DNA of 64,000 bases from Spinellus fusiger (lineage: Eukaryota; Mucoromycota; Mucoromycetes; Mucorales; Phycomycetaceae): positions 186,001 through 250,000 of the forward strand of contig JALLLS010000034.1 of the NCBI GenBank assembly GCA_025094145.1, written 5' to 3'. The translations under genes were made by a program, and so were the position numbers. This document shows, in pieces, positions 12,001 to 23,235 of this stretch (positions are counted from its first letter, which is position 1; every line of letters starts with the position of its first letter). Under the pieces are notes generated by a model. The model was not told the DNA's origin, did not search any database, and was given only the letters and a program-made list of their open reading frames with translations.

Positions 12001-13140
12001 TGGCAGTGGAGTATGTTGAGTACAAGATAAGTTTACTAATGATGACATCCTTGGAATATAGTATGTAAGCAATCTCTCGGGAGTAGAAATAGAATGCATT
12101 GGATCCAATAAAAATATAAGCAAATTGTTTATTTTCTTTGGCTCTCTTTTTCTTCACTCAATGAAACATAGTCTATTGATTTCTATTAGAATTATTTCAT
12201 CGGTATTAATCATCTCAACCAATGACCCGATATATTTCTAATAAACAATTTTCATTTATATATCATAAAGACATTTTCTATCATTGGAACTACAACTCCT
12301 TTTTTGGAAACATAGACTCCTACTACTAAACTGAGAAAGAACTACCATCGAATATGAATGGATGATAATTCATACTGTTCTATACCCTACTCCTAAAGCT
12401 AGAACACTATTGATAAAAGAGTATGAACAATGCATTGTTATTAAACAACAAACATCAGCAGAAACCACCTGGTAAATAAACAAATTCCCTTTGGACTGAC
12501 TAGCCATCAGGACATAGAGGCAATCTATTTTTGTAAATTATACATTTACTCTGACACTCATCTATAAAAAGATACACACTATCATTAGTGCGATGATTCA
12601 ATGAATGATTTAGGTGTATTTATTGGCACATAAAAGGAAATGTATTTTATTCTGAATACAATGACTCAGAATAGCAGTGGAAAGGTCAGAGAACTCTTCT
12701 GTGTACATGGTCAATGCTTGATTTGGGTTTAGTATCTATCTTATTCTATTCCTATCCTCCGTAGTATCTTTTTCATCTCTTTATTGACCGTTTCTGCTGA
12801 GTCTTACCCCATATGTAGAATGGACGATTGATTCATCTATCTTTTAGAGAATAGCAGTGAACCACAAAAGAAATAAGGAGAGAAAGAACAAGAGAACTAA
12901 AGAGCAAACTGATCTTATCTTTCATAGGACTGCATAAGGAGTAAAGCTAAATGCAAATATCATTATTAATATGATCGATGATAATAGAAGAAAACAGAAC
13001 AGAGTTGGGTGCAAGTCTAATATAGTAGAATGGAATAAAATGCCTTTGTTGATAGTTAACACAGAAAGATGTAGGCGGAGATAAGTGGGAATCCGAAAAA
13101 AAATATTAAAAAAAAAGGACATATTTGTAGATTTATCTAT
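9096..13140. other. Long AT-rich intergenic region
   Basis: About 4 kb without a convincing gene. Open frames here are short, without domains, and cannot be joined into a recognisable protein. The only structure I can name is the decayed LTR-like stretch near 12262-12515 and short A+T microsatellites (for example 10835-10855 and 11436-11452). Confidence 0.5.
12262..12515 (+). mobile_element. Diverged relative of solo LTR family A
   Basis: It aligns by eye with 3263-3500: AAAGACATTTTC, TACTAAACTGAGAAAG and a CATCGAATAT block appear in the same order and spacing. Termini are no longer recognisable and no target duplication is visible, so the limits are approximate. Confidence 0.5.
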
Positions 13141-13164
13141 ATAAGAAACGGTGAACCCTTCAAG

Positions 13165-13173
13165 TATAAAAAG
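13165..13173 (+). promoter_or_regulatory. TATA box of the SIS/CBS gene
   Basis: TATAAAAAG lies 55 bp before the ATG at 13220, in an otherwise gene-free flank. Confidence 0.6.
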
Positions 13174-13219
13174 GGCGAGAGAGGGTCAATAAAAAATTTG
13201 TCATTCTTCTTTACCAGCT

Positions 13220-14323
13220 ATGATTCTTTCATCTTCTTCAATTCACTTGGCTGACGGTGCTGCTAGCATTCTATTAGACGAAGCCAATGCCTTGACAGCT
13301 GCCGCCCATCGACTTTGCACAAACCCACTTGCTCGTGATGGTTATGAACAGGCGATTGAGATTATGTTTCGTGCTATTGATAAGGGAGGAAAGATCATTG
13401 TCACTGGTGTAGGCAAATCAGGAAAGATTGGTGAGAAGCTCGTTGCCACAATGCTGTCCACCGGCACTTCCGCTGCTTTTCTGCACCCCGTAGAGGCTCT
13501 CCACGGTGACCTTGGCCTTGTGGGCCCTTTGGATGTTGTGCTTGCTTTGTCCTATTCTGGAAACACAGAGGAGTTGCTGCTATTGATACCCAGCCTCAAA
13601 CATCGACACGTACCAGTGATCGGAATGGGAGGAAACTTGAAAAGCAAATTGGCAAAAGAGTGTGCAGCTTGGTTAGATGCCCATGTTGAGAAAGAAGCCG
13701 GCGATGATTTACCAGCCCCCACTACCTCAACCACACTGGCGCTGGCGCTGGGAGATGCAGTGGCACTGACTCTTGCAAAACTAAGAAGCTTTAGTACAGA
13801 TGGATTTGCCTTGAACCATCCAGGAGGCTCATTGGGCCGACGTCTCTTACTAAAGACAGAGGATGCCATGATACCCCATAATAAAGTAGCCTGTGTATCA
13901 GCCACAGCACCTCTGGATATTGTGATTATGGAAATGACACGACATCCCAAAGGGTGTGGCGTCGTTGTCTTGGAAGATTCAATGACAGAAGAGGACCTCT
14001 CGAGTGACTTGCTTTCCCCACCAGCATCTTTGGTTGCATCTTCCGACGACGCAAGCCACGAAGCCACCAATAGAGTGTTGGGAGTGATCACTCACGGAGA
14101 CATCCACCGTGTATTGCGTGCCAAGGTTGAGATATTTGAGATCAAGGCAGCAGATATTATGACCCATACCCCAGTGACGTGTGCTGTCCATGGTCTGGCA
14201 TCAGAGGCTTTGAAGGTCATGGAATCGAGTCGGAAGCAACCACTGCCACTTCTCCCTGTCATTGATAAAGAAGCAGGGTTTAGGGGTGTAGTGACGCTGA
14301 AAGATCTTCGAGAGCTCTTTTAA
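13220..14323 (+). CDS. KpsF/GutQ-type arabinose-5-phosphate isomerase-like protein (SIS + CBS pair)
   Basis: An intronless gene of 367 residues. Residues about 40-210 form a SIS domain with TGVGKSGKIG, HPVEALHGDLG, SYSGNTEE and FALNHPGGSLGRRLL, closely matching bacterial KdsD/KpsF. By position K66, E117 or E118, E159 and H200 correspond to the catalytic Lys, two Glu and His of KdsD. Two CBS motifs follow (about 214-300 and 315-367). The first CBS carries an extra acidic/Ser-rich insert (about 253-285). KdsD interconverts ribulose-5-phosphate and arabinose-5-phosphate for Kdo synthesis. No other Kdo gene is in the window and fungi do not make LPS, so the physiological substrate here is open. 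The lack of introns contrasts with most genes here and fits old acquisition from bacteria, but is not proof. Confidence 0.88.
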   Translation: MILSSSSIHLADGAASILLDEANALTAAAHRLCTNPLARDGYEQAIEIMFRAIDKGGKIIVTGVGKSGKIGEKLVATMLSTGTSAAFLHPVEALHGDLGLVGPLDVVLALSYSGNTEELLLLIPSLKHRHVPVIGMGGNLKSKLAKECAAWLDAHVEKEAGDDLPAPTTSTTLALALGDAVALTLAKLRSFSTDGFALNHPGGSLGRRLLLKTEDAMIPHNKVACVSATAPLDIVIMEMTRHPKGCGVVVLEDSMTEEDLSSDLLSPPASLVASSDDASHEATNRVLGVITHGDIHRVLRAKVEIFEIKAADIMTHTPVTCAVHGLASEALKVMESSRKQPLPLLPVIDKEAGFRGVVTLKDLRELF

Positions 14324-14819
14324 TGTGTCTCGTTTTATTCTATTTATATCACCAAGAGACACAGCATTTTACACAACATTCTACGCACTCTACACCCATC
14401 ACCCGTCACCCACAACCCTTTCAATTCCTCCATTGCACTCTTTCTACTGAGTTTTCTCTCTCTTTCTTCTCTACTCTATAGTCTACTACTCTACCTATAA
14501 TATATTCTCTTTTTATTCCTCTTCTTATTTCTCTAGCACATGAGATATGTCTATTTCTTTTACAAGCAACGTGGAATAAAAGTAATTGTGAAATCATCGC
14601 CTCGAATGATAAAAAAGGAAATGAAGCACTTTCTCGATGTCTTATTCACCAATCGATGTCTCAAGGGGATCTGTAACACACTGTTCCATTATGTACTCCG
14701 TTCTGCTCGTGTTTTGGGCTGTTTAGAGGGGAAGGGGAGCAAAATAAAAGTACTCAAGTTTTGTCAACCTTCTTCTTCTTCTTTTTTCAACCTATTCTTC
14801 TATCTTTTTTATTGTCACC
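14324..14819. other. Spacer and tubulin 5' flank
   Basis: A pyrimidine-rich stretch (CTTCTTCTTC and T-runs) directly precedes the tubulin ATG, as often seen in highly expressed fungal genes. A short open frame reading across it (14540-14851) overlaps the tubulin start in another frame and looks accidental. Confidence 0.5.
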
Positions 14820-16379
14820 ATGAGAGAAATCATTCACGTCCAAGCTGGTAAGTCTAGTGCACAGCGCCAATAGACGCGGTTGCTTATCTTTCTCTGTCAT
14901 CTCTGTCATCTTCAAGGCCAGTGCGGTAACCAGGCAAGTAAAACATAAAAAGAATATCAAATGAGTCGCCATGGAAACTCATTCTGGTTGCTATCCTATA
15001 GATTGGTCAACAATTCTGGGAGACTATCAGTCAGGAACATGGCATTGATTTGTCTGGTGCTTATGCTGGTGATAACAGTCTTCAGTTGGAGCGTATCAAT
15101 GTGTACTACAACGAAGGTTCTGCTGGTAAATACGTGCCAAGGTAAGCATTTCTTTATGTCTCTATAGATATAGATATTGAATATCTGTTCTCTTATAACT
15201 CACGCATGTCTTAGAGCTGTCTTAGTTGATTTGGAACCTGCCACCATGGACGCTATTCGTGGCAGCAAATACGGCAAGATCTTCCGTCCTGATAACTTTG
15301 TCAATGGACAATCGGGTGCTGGTAACTCATGGGCCAGAGGTTACTACACTGAAGGTGCCGAGTTGATTGAAGGTGTCCTTGATATCATCCGTAAAGAAGC
15401 CGAACACACCGACTGTCTCCAGGGATTCCAACTCTGCCACTCTTTGGGTGGTGGTACTGGTTCCGGTCTTGGTTCCCTGTTACTGTCCAAGATCCGTGAA
15501 GAATACCCTGACCGTATGTTGTGTACTTACTCTGTCGTGCCCTCTCCCAAGGTGTCTGATACTGTTGTTGAGCCCTACAACGCTGTCTTGTCCGTCCACC
15601 AATTGGTCGAGAACTGTGATGCCACCTTCTGTATCGATAACGAAGCCTTGTACGATATATGCTTCCGTACTCTCAAACTGTCCAACCCTGGCTATGGTGA
15701 GCTCAACCAATTGGTGTCTGCTGTGATGTCGGGTGTGTCTACTAGTTTGCGTTTCCCTGGCCAATTGAACTCTGATCTCCGCAAGCTGTTTGTGAACATG
15801 GTCCCCTTCCCCCGTCTTCATTTCTTCATGGTGGGTTTTGCTCCCTTGACTGCTTTTGGATCTCAGCAATACCGCAACCTCAGTGTGCCTGAGTTGACAG
15901 CCCAGATGTTCGATGCCCGTAACATGATGGCTGCTTCTGATCCTCGCCACGGTCGCTACTTGACTGTGGCCACCATCTTCCGTGGTCGTCTGTCTACCAA
16001 GGAGGTGGAGAACCAGATGTTGGCTGTGCAGCAGAAGAACTCTTCTTACTTTGTGGAATGGATTCCCAACAGCGTCAAGACTTCTCTCTGTGACATTCCC
16101 CCTGTTGGTTTGAAGATGTCAGGTACCTTTATTGGTAACAGCACTGCCATCCAAGAGTTGTTCAAGCGTGTCAATGACCAGTTCACAGTCATGTTCAGAC
16201 GTAAGGCTTTCTTGCATTGGTACACTTCTGAGGGTATGGACGAGATGGAGTTCACTGAGGCTGAGTCCAACATGAATGACTTGGTGTCCGAGTACCAGCA
16301 ATACCAGGAGGCTACTGCTGATGAGGAGTACTTGGAGGAGGAGGAGGAGTACTTGGAGGAAGATCACCTTGAAGAGTAA
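14820..16379 (+). CDS. Beta-tubulin, 4 exons
   Basis: Exons 14820-14847, 14917-14933, 15002-15141 and 15215-16379 encode 449 residues. The N-terminus is [18 protein letters not shown]; exon 1 carries the MREI autoregulation motif. [11 protein letters not shown] is the GTP-binding tubulin signature and the C-terminal tail is strongly acidic (Glu/Tyr-rich, ending HLEE). It pairs with alpha-tubulin to form microtubules. Intron 2 uses a GC donor (CAG|GCAAGT). Residues at drug-relevant positions are Tyr167, Ala198 (codon GCC at 15621-15623) and Phe200; Ala198 equals the classic benzimidazole-resistance change E198A. Three short 5' introns and one long 3' exon are typical of fungal beta-tubulin genes. 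The gene converges on the TBC gene at 16890-20481. Confidence 0.97.
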
Positions 16380-16805
16380 ATCAAGAAAGAAGAAGAAAAA
16401 AGAAAAGAAGAGAAAAAAAAAGAAAAGAAAAAGAAAAAGAAAAAAGGCTCATAGAAAATATACATCTTCCATCTTTCTCCTCTCTTAGTATGTATACCAT
16501 TCTTAATCATACCATGTTTTCACTGTTCACCCATTTGTTATCTTTTTTCTTTTTTCTTTTTTCTCTCTTTGTGGGAAGCAGAAAAGCCTTTCTTTTTTTT
16601 CTTTTTTTTTTTTTCTTTTTTTCTTTCTTTTTTTTTCTTTTCTTTTTTCTTTTCTTTTTTTTAACATGGCATTTACAAACACACACTTATCAACCCAAAC
16701 ACACCCTTTTTGTTTCTCTTTTATGCTTCTGGATTTCTTACTCTCTTCTCCTTTTTCTTTTATTATTATTAAAGAAAGAAAATATAGCTTATGCAACTGT
16801 TTAAA
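16380..16805. repeat. Homopurine tract then homopyrimidine tract between convergent genes
   Basis: An A/G-only stretch (about 16382-16445) right after the tubulin stop is followed about 100 bp later by a T/C-only stretch (about 16537-16663). The two are roughly complementary, so a transcript through both could form a long imperfect hairpin. The rest of the spacer up to 16889 holds no gene. Confidence 0.75.
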
Positions 16806-16889
16806 AAAAAAGACAGACAGACAGTATGGGTAGAAATATGAAAGTGTTTATAAATGTTGTTTATTGTTATAGTGCCACATTAACATTGA

Positions 16890-19800
16890 TCAGAACATGT
16901 ATTCATAGGCCTTTCGTTTGTCTACATTCTTAGCATCTAATGGATCCATGGTATGACCACCACTGTTACTAGGGTTACTGGTGTTACTAGTGTTTATAGG
17001 GTGGCCAGTTGTATTCGTCCCACCCATAGTCTCTGTAGAACGACCCAATACAGTAGTACTTGTACGTACTCTGTTGGATTCATGCCCGCTATCCGTCATT
17101 GTAGAGCCCAAAGGTGCTTTGATAAGATCAGAAGAAAGACTCAAGAAGAGAGACTCTTCTTTAGGCGACACCTGCTCTTCTCCGTGTAGCATCCACCGGA
17201 ACTTAGTATTCTGGGCTGTTCTTGGTGTGGTGGGCTGGAGGGCTGGATCTGACAAGAGGTCCTCAATGCTATAAACAACTTCCTGTTTGGGGGGTGCAGG
17301 ATTAGCAGGAATATAATGGACAGGAGGCAGGGACTTAATATCTGGCATACTCCTGTACAGTGCTGGTAATGACCTGGTTTGTAGACGATGCGACTGAGGC
17401 TGGCTCTGTGATGGTAAGGGCTGTGCCTGTGTCTGTAATGACAGTGGCAGTGGTTGAGAGACTGAGGCAGTGGCAAAAGGGCCCTTGGGTCGAGGCTTGT
17501 CTTCCAAGGCTTCGTCTCTCTCTACTAAATCCCAACGCCATTCTCGAGTGTGTTCTGTTAAGCTATTCAATGGGCTTGGATCGAATTGTATCTGTCTACC
17601 ACTCAATACATCGCGTACATGCTTGAGACCAGCAAGAGCCACTGTCAATGCCACCTCATCTGGTTTGTGAGGTGTCTTTCTCTGTGCTTCTGGTGTTTTA
17701 TGAGCTGTGTCTTCTTCTTCCTTGTCTTGGTGAGAAACCACTTTCTCCTTCTTTTCCTCCTGCTTCTGCTTCTGCTTCTCTTCTGAAGAGGTGAATGCAG
17801 ACGTCTCCTCTTCTGCACCCTCCTCCTTCTCCTCCTCCTCCTCCTCTTCTTCCTCCTTGGCATTGGGTGAGAACAGCTCCCTTTCAATCACACCAATGCA
17901 TTGGGTCATTAATTCTGCCATTTGCTGGTAAGTGGACTTTGGAGAAGAGGCCTCCCTGTCATTTTGCTGTTTGTCTTCAGAACCAGATGCAAAAGTGCCA
18001 CTGTACTTATGAAAAGACCCTGTAGAAGCCAGTCTGTCAATGCCTGCAGGAAACTCTGAAGAGACATTAGACTGTCTGCTGTAGGGACTATAAGGACTAT
18101 CTGTAGAAGCACGGCCCAACATATTGTCTCCCAGAATATTCACGTTTTTCTTTGGTTAGATTCCAACATTAGCTTTTGTTCTTTTCATTTCTATAATAAA
18201 TCACTTCTCTTTCTTCTTACCTGGACTGTGCCCATCACACCTGCAATGGCCTTGTTAATATCCCGTACATGAGGGCTTTTCATCACTCCTCGTGTTAAGT
18301 TAGACAGACCATCCAGGTTGGATCCCTGCGATCTTCTATGGACAAGTCGGTTCGGATGCATCCGAGGAGGAGATTCCGATGAAGCCGCTTGTACCCCCTC
18401 CCAAAGAGAAGTGCGTGGCTCTTTACCCAGACGGACATCGTTCTGTCTCAGAATATGCAGTGCAGCATCTTCTGTCAAATAGTCTTGCAAGTATTTGGCC
18501 TGCTCAACTAAAGAAGCAGGGTGACTGAAATGAGAGGGTCGCATTAAAAGACCAAGGCTTTCTGCATAACCATGGCTCATCACTTGAGAAGACAATACAA
18601 AAGTTAGTTTGGAGAGACATTATTAAAATACAAAAAGAACAAGCTGAGTTGAGTCACTCTTAGCTCTGAATCTTCTTACAGCCATCCCGCATTCTTAGTA
18701 ATAGAGCCAGAGAGATGTATTCCGCTATCTTCAGTGTAGGATCCTGGGCAAAAATGGCATCCCACAGTCTCAATAGATCATTCATATCAAATTCACGGCC
18801 AAACAAGAGACGCAGCCACCGTCTAATGTTTATGACAACAGACATGCATTAGTCTCGCTGCTGTTGTGGCTGTTATGAGGAGCACCCTGTGTAGCATCAA
18901 CACACAAGCATAACTTACATGCCAAAGAGTTGTGGTTCAATATCAAGACTCTCCAAGTGATTGTAGAGCGGAGGATCAATGGTACGTAGATATTCATGGT
19001 GAATGCGGTGACAGGTCATTACCACTGGATTCATGCGAGTGGGCTAATAAAAAGAAAAACAACAACAAAATATCAATAAAGATCCTCATGAGATGAGATG
19101 AAGAATAGATAAGTAACATGTCATTCTAATTTCAAGCAGACTCCTTCTAAGCATAGAAATATTTTTCTTTTCCCTCTTTTAATATAAATAGATATTATAT
19201 AATAATAATAATAATAATAATATTGTTATTGTTATTATTGTTATTGATACTGTTATTGATATTATCATTATAATTATCATTGATATCATTGATATCATTG
19301 ATACATTCTTGTTTATTTTTCATTGAAAGAAAGAAGCTATTGTAACTTGCCTTGGATTTGCTACTTGCCTTGCTTGGTAGTTCTTCTGTCACCTCATACC
19401 ATGGCTTAGCATACTGCATTAGCTTATCAAACAGTAGATAAGCATCGTGCTCAATGTAAGCACCATCCAATACATGGGCCATAACCTTTGTTGTGGGACT
19501 AATTTATGCGTAATGAGCTGAATGCATTATCAATCACTCTTACTCTAATAGGGCCGAGGCATCTTTGTCATTGTCAGACAGAACAAAACTGTCTTTAGCT
19601 AATGCCCAGTAAAGCGGGGCCAATAACTCATGCATGCCCTGTCGATAGGATACCCCATGATGTATCTTGCAGTAGATGAACAAGATGTCCGTCATTCTCT
19701 GTTGGACTTCTTCTAAGCGGAAGTACTCCACATCGGGGAATCTGTGAACAAACGACTGTATTAGCCCTCTTTCTCTTTTTCTACACATCTTCCTTGGGCA

Positions 19801-20481
19801 CCCTCTACTTACGTTCGGTCCACATCTTGTCGGATAACCTTTCTCGTCTCAAAATCAATAAAAAATTGCTGCCAAGGGTTCTAAAGACAAGGAAACACCT
19901 TTGCTTCTAAACAAAGATTGATCCTAGAATACTCTCATCTCTTTTTACTCTTGAATCTTACGTACGCTCTCGTTTAGCGCAAGAGGATTGTTATCTGTGA
20001 CATCTTCTTGACTCTCACTCTTCATCAGCTCAGCAGGGCTCTCAATGTATTTTTTCTTCAGATCGGTGTAGTATTGGCGCTGTTCTCTTTGTATCTCAGG
20101 CCAAGAAGACACCTCAAGAGAAGGTAAATAGCCAAGAAAGATCTAGATATGCATAAATACAGAAAATAAAATAAAAAGGATGTGAGAGTCTGCTCTGCTT
20201 TTCTCCAAGCTACAGTCTACCCAGTATTACCTTCCAGCACACTGATCTCAGGCCTTGCTGACACACATTTCCCAGCATGGCCCGGTGTCCGAGTGAGTTA
20301 ATGGATAGATTAGGATCATTAAAGATAATATCCCATGCATGTCTATGGAAGAAGAAAAAATAGCACTAGAGATGAGTGTATTCCTCTCTTTTTTCTCTTT
20401 TTCCCTTCTCTCCTCTTCTTTTATTATTTTATTATGTATTTTTCATGTTCTATACCTTTTTGCTTTTAATTCATTTGCCAT
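16890..20481 (-). CDS. TBC1D5-like Rab GTPase-activating protein, 10 exons
   Basis: Minus-strand exons 20481-20456, 20342-20231, 20142-19966, 19880-19813, 19741-19544, 19498-19369, 19043-18919, 18822-18680, 18582-18221 and 18149-16890 give 866 residues. The TBC domain shows GLRSVCWKIFLGYLP, the Arg-finger motif IRQDVDRTFPD and the Gln-finger motif SYRQGMHELLAP, then EPQLFGIRWLRLLFGREF. Order and spacing match TBC1D5, the Rab7/Ypt7 GAP that works with retromer on endosomes and in autophagy. The C-terminal half is low-complexity, with a long Glu run and Ser/Pro stretches. The intron at 19368-19044 has only GC donors in phase (AAG|GCAAGT, with a second such site 18 nt downstream that would add six residues). 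The first exon (MANELKAKR) is short and the least certain. Confidence 0.88.
19198..19310. repeat. (ATT)n-rich microsatellite in a TBC intron
   Basis: ATA/ATT/GTT units and a (TGATATCAT)-like stretch fill most of the 325-nt intron at 19044-19368. Confidence 0.8.
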
Positions 20482-20822
20482 ACTAACGCAATACTCTATT
20501 CCTGCAGTAACTGAAAGGGAAAGAAGGAAAGAAAGAGAGCAGTTGCCATTCAGCAAAAGCGGGTGTGAAAAATAGATGGGAAAAAATCTTAAAGTCCGTA
20601 TCTGTGTCAGGACGAGGCATGTTCGGTTAAAACTGAGCCCGGACAAGAGAATTTGTCAAGCCATGCCTCCACAATGGCTAATAAAAGAAGAATACATAAA
20701 GAAGTTTTGTAATGAACAGTCTATAAATCACTAAAAAATCACTAAATCAATTATTCAAATAAAATAAAAACATAACACAACATATCAATATACAGGGTAG
20801 GTTATTATACTATGCTCTGATA

Positions 20823-20975
20823 TTATGATATTATGCTATTATGCTATTATGCTATTATGCTATTATGCTATTATGATATTATGCTATTATGCTATTATGA
20901 TATTATTCTATTATGCTATTATTATATTACTATATTACTATATTATGCTATTATGCTATTATGCTATTATGATAT
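20823..20975. repeat. Octamer minisatellite ATTATGCT
   Basis: About fifteen tandem ATTATGCT / ATTATGAT units lie between the divergent TBC gene and the CCCH gene. No gene lies in 20482-21153; the rest is AT-rich and probably carries both promoters. Confidence 0.8.
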
Positions 20976-21153
20976 GCTAATATATACTAATATAGATAAC
21001 TACATTGTCATGGATTTCACTTCTGCCAAGAGTCACTGGTAAGACACCATGCATAATCCTGTGACTGCTGAAATCTTAGAAATGAACTAAATCTTCAGTT
21101 TCATTTTCTCGTCGAAGACTCCGCTCTCCATTACTGATCTTTGCGTTGTTCTC

Positions 21154-22376
21154 ATGACAAACAATGTTCTTCAGCAGCCAGCCATGTCCAATGGAAGACA
21201 TCCAACACCAGAAAGCTTTCTCAGTAGTATATTTGGCTCTATAGTGCCACAGACAGCAACAGATACACCAGCACAAAAAAATGGAGACGGGGAAAAAGTA
21301 AAAGCCAACAAAGATGACGGGTTGGGCTTCCTAAGGAGTTTTATGAGTTCACCCGATACAAAAGATAGACAAAATAAAAAGGAGGAACACGAAGCCATTG
21401 TCTACAAACCAAAACCTATTTATCAAAAGACAGTACATAATTCTCATGTCCACACAACAACAAAGAATCAGGGACAGGTACCCTTAGAACTAAAGTCAAT
21501 TCAAAGAGAGGAGGCTTTAGCAATGCCAACAACTATGAAAGATAGTCTTCTAAACCCAACCAAAGTGCAACCTACAGTACAACCTAGAGTACAACCTATA
21601 GTACAACCTATAGCACCTTCTGGAAGTACTGATAGTCTTTTATCGAGTCTGTTTGCGTTGAACTCCACAGTACAGAATAAAGCAACAACAGACAAGAGTC
21701 CAATTGTACAGAATGAAAAATCAACTTTGCAAGTACATACAAATACATTGAATCAAAAAGAAGAGTTGAAATTATCACAAACAAAAGCACCACCAAAACA
21801 ACAACACTCAAATAACACTCAACATTCACACCCTATAGAGATGAAAACGCACATTCCTCATAATAACATTAATAATAATAGTAGTAGTAGTAGTAATAAT
21901 AATATCAGTAATAATAATACTATCACTTCAGAAACAACTCAAACAAGAAAAAGACGTCATGATAATCCACCTTTTGCAAAAGTAAAAAAAGTAAACACCG
22001 GAAAAGAAAAGGTAGGTTGACTCAAGCATATACACATATACATACACATCCACAAAAGAATTAGACAAAATTCAGTCTTCATTATTACTGTTATTATATT
22101 TCTCATGTACCTGTATGAATCTTATAGTCATGGGTAAAGCACTTTGATACTTCTCCCTCAGAAACAAAAGGCGCCAACGATTGTGATTTTGATCAATTAA
22201 TGGCCATGTATGAATCTGCAGGCACCAAGGAAACAAATAAGAAAGAAGTGTCAGATGTAAAGACAAATATAATAGAACAAACATCCCAGAGCCATCAAAC
22301 ACAGAATAAAAAGGGGAAAAGGAAGAATAAGAATAAAGCCAACATTACATTAGAAAAGAAACAGCAACAGCAACAA

Positions 22377-22423
<47 letters not shown>

Positions 22424-23235
22424 ACAGCAACAACAGCAACAACAGCAACAACAGGAAGAAGTAGTACCTTTGAAGGGAAAAAAGGATAAAACAGTACCAT
22501 TAAAGCAGACACTTTGTAAATATTGGCGTGCTGGTAGATGTCAACAAGTAGGTTAAATAGTCATAAGAAGGGGTTCTAGTATGGTTTTACTTACACTATG
22601 CAACTCTTAATATAAAAAAGGGAGATCAGTGTCTTTTTCTACATACTGGACCTTCTTTTATTACTGTGTGTCGATTCTTCAAAACAAACTCATGTCATAA
22701 TGGAGATGACTGCGCCTATTCTCATGTAAGATATGATATAAGATCTGTTATGTTTCCTAAACCATTATATGTTATATTTCATAGGATTTGAGCTTAGAGC
22801 CTTGTCGATTCTTTCATGTCAAAGGAATATGTGAAAGTGGTGCAAGCTGTCCATTCTCCCATGAACCTTTGACTCCAGACTTCCGAAGAAGACTGCATGC
22901 TATGACAGGACCTTGTCGATTTTTCCATTTCAAAGGCTACTGCAATGATGGGGATCAGTGTCTGTTCTCTCATACAGAGATCACTGATGAACAACGTGTA
23001 GAATTAGAGAGCACACTAGAACTCTGTCGACATTATCATTCAACAGGCATTTGTAAAAAAGGAGATGATTGCTTTTATTTACATGGAGAAGCTTCACAGG
23101 AAGCACGGGCTTTATTTTTAGTAAGAATGAGAAATTGATCTTCTATTCGATGGCTAATTGCTTACTGTGTATTGATGATAGAAAAATAATGCTGAAAAAC
23201 TTGCTAAAACTCATGCTATAGTACCACAGGAATAA
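21154..23235 (+). CDS. Five-finger CCCH zinc-finger protein with polyQ, ZC3H4/6/8-like
   Basis: Exons 21154-22011, 22128-22547, 22621-22725, 22785-23120 and 23182-23235 join in phase 0 into 590 residues. The N-terminal half is low-complexity (VQP repeats, Asn/Ser runs), followed by 31 consecutive Gln (22362-22454). Then come five tandem CCCH fingers (Cx7Cx5Cx3H spacing): CKYWRAGRC.., CRFFKTNSC.., CRFFHVKGIC.., CRFFHFKGYC.. and CRHYHSTGIC... The first finger is split by an intron. Finger spacing and the HEPLTPDFRRRL-type linker resemble the ZC3H4/6/8 group, RNA-binding nuclear proteins linked to transcription restriction and RNA turnover. Several introns end in AAG or ATAG. If the last intron is retained the protein ends earlier (stop at 23136-23138). 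Confidence 0.82.
22362..22454 (+). repeat. CAG/CAA repeat coding 31 glutamines
   Basis: Mixed CAG and CAA codons, all in frame in exon 2 of the CCCH gene. The mixture should slow slippage compared with pure CAG. Confidence 0.95.

Noticed and set aside
14540..14851. 103-codon frame just before tubulin
   Set aside because: It runs into the tubulin start in another frame, is low-complexity, and has no homology I recognise.
15367..15950. Long open frames antisense or out of frame to beta-tubulin
   Set aside because: Shadows caused by the biased codon use of a highly expressed gene.
17645..17887. Arg-rich minus-strand frame inside the TBC gene
   Set aside because: Out-of-frame reading of the Glu/Lys run of the TBC C-terminus.
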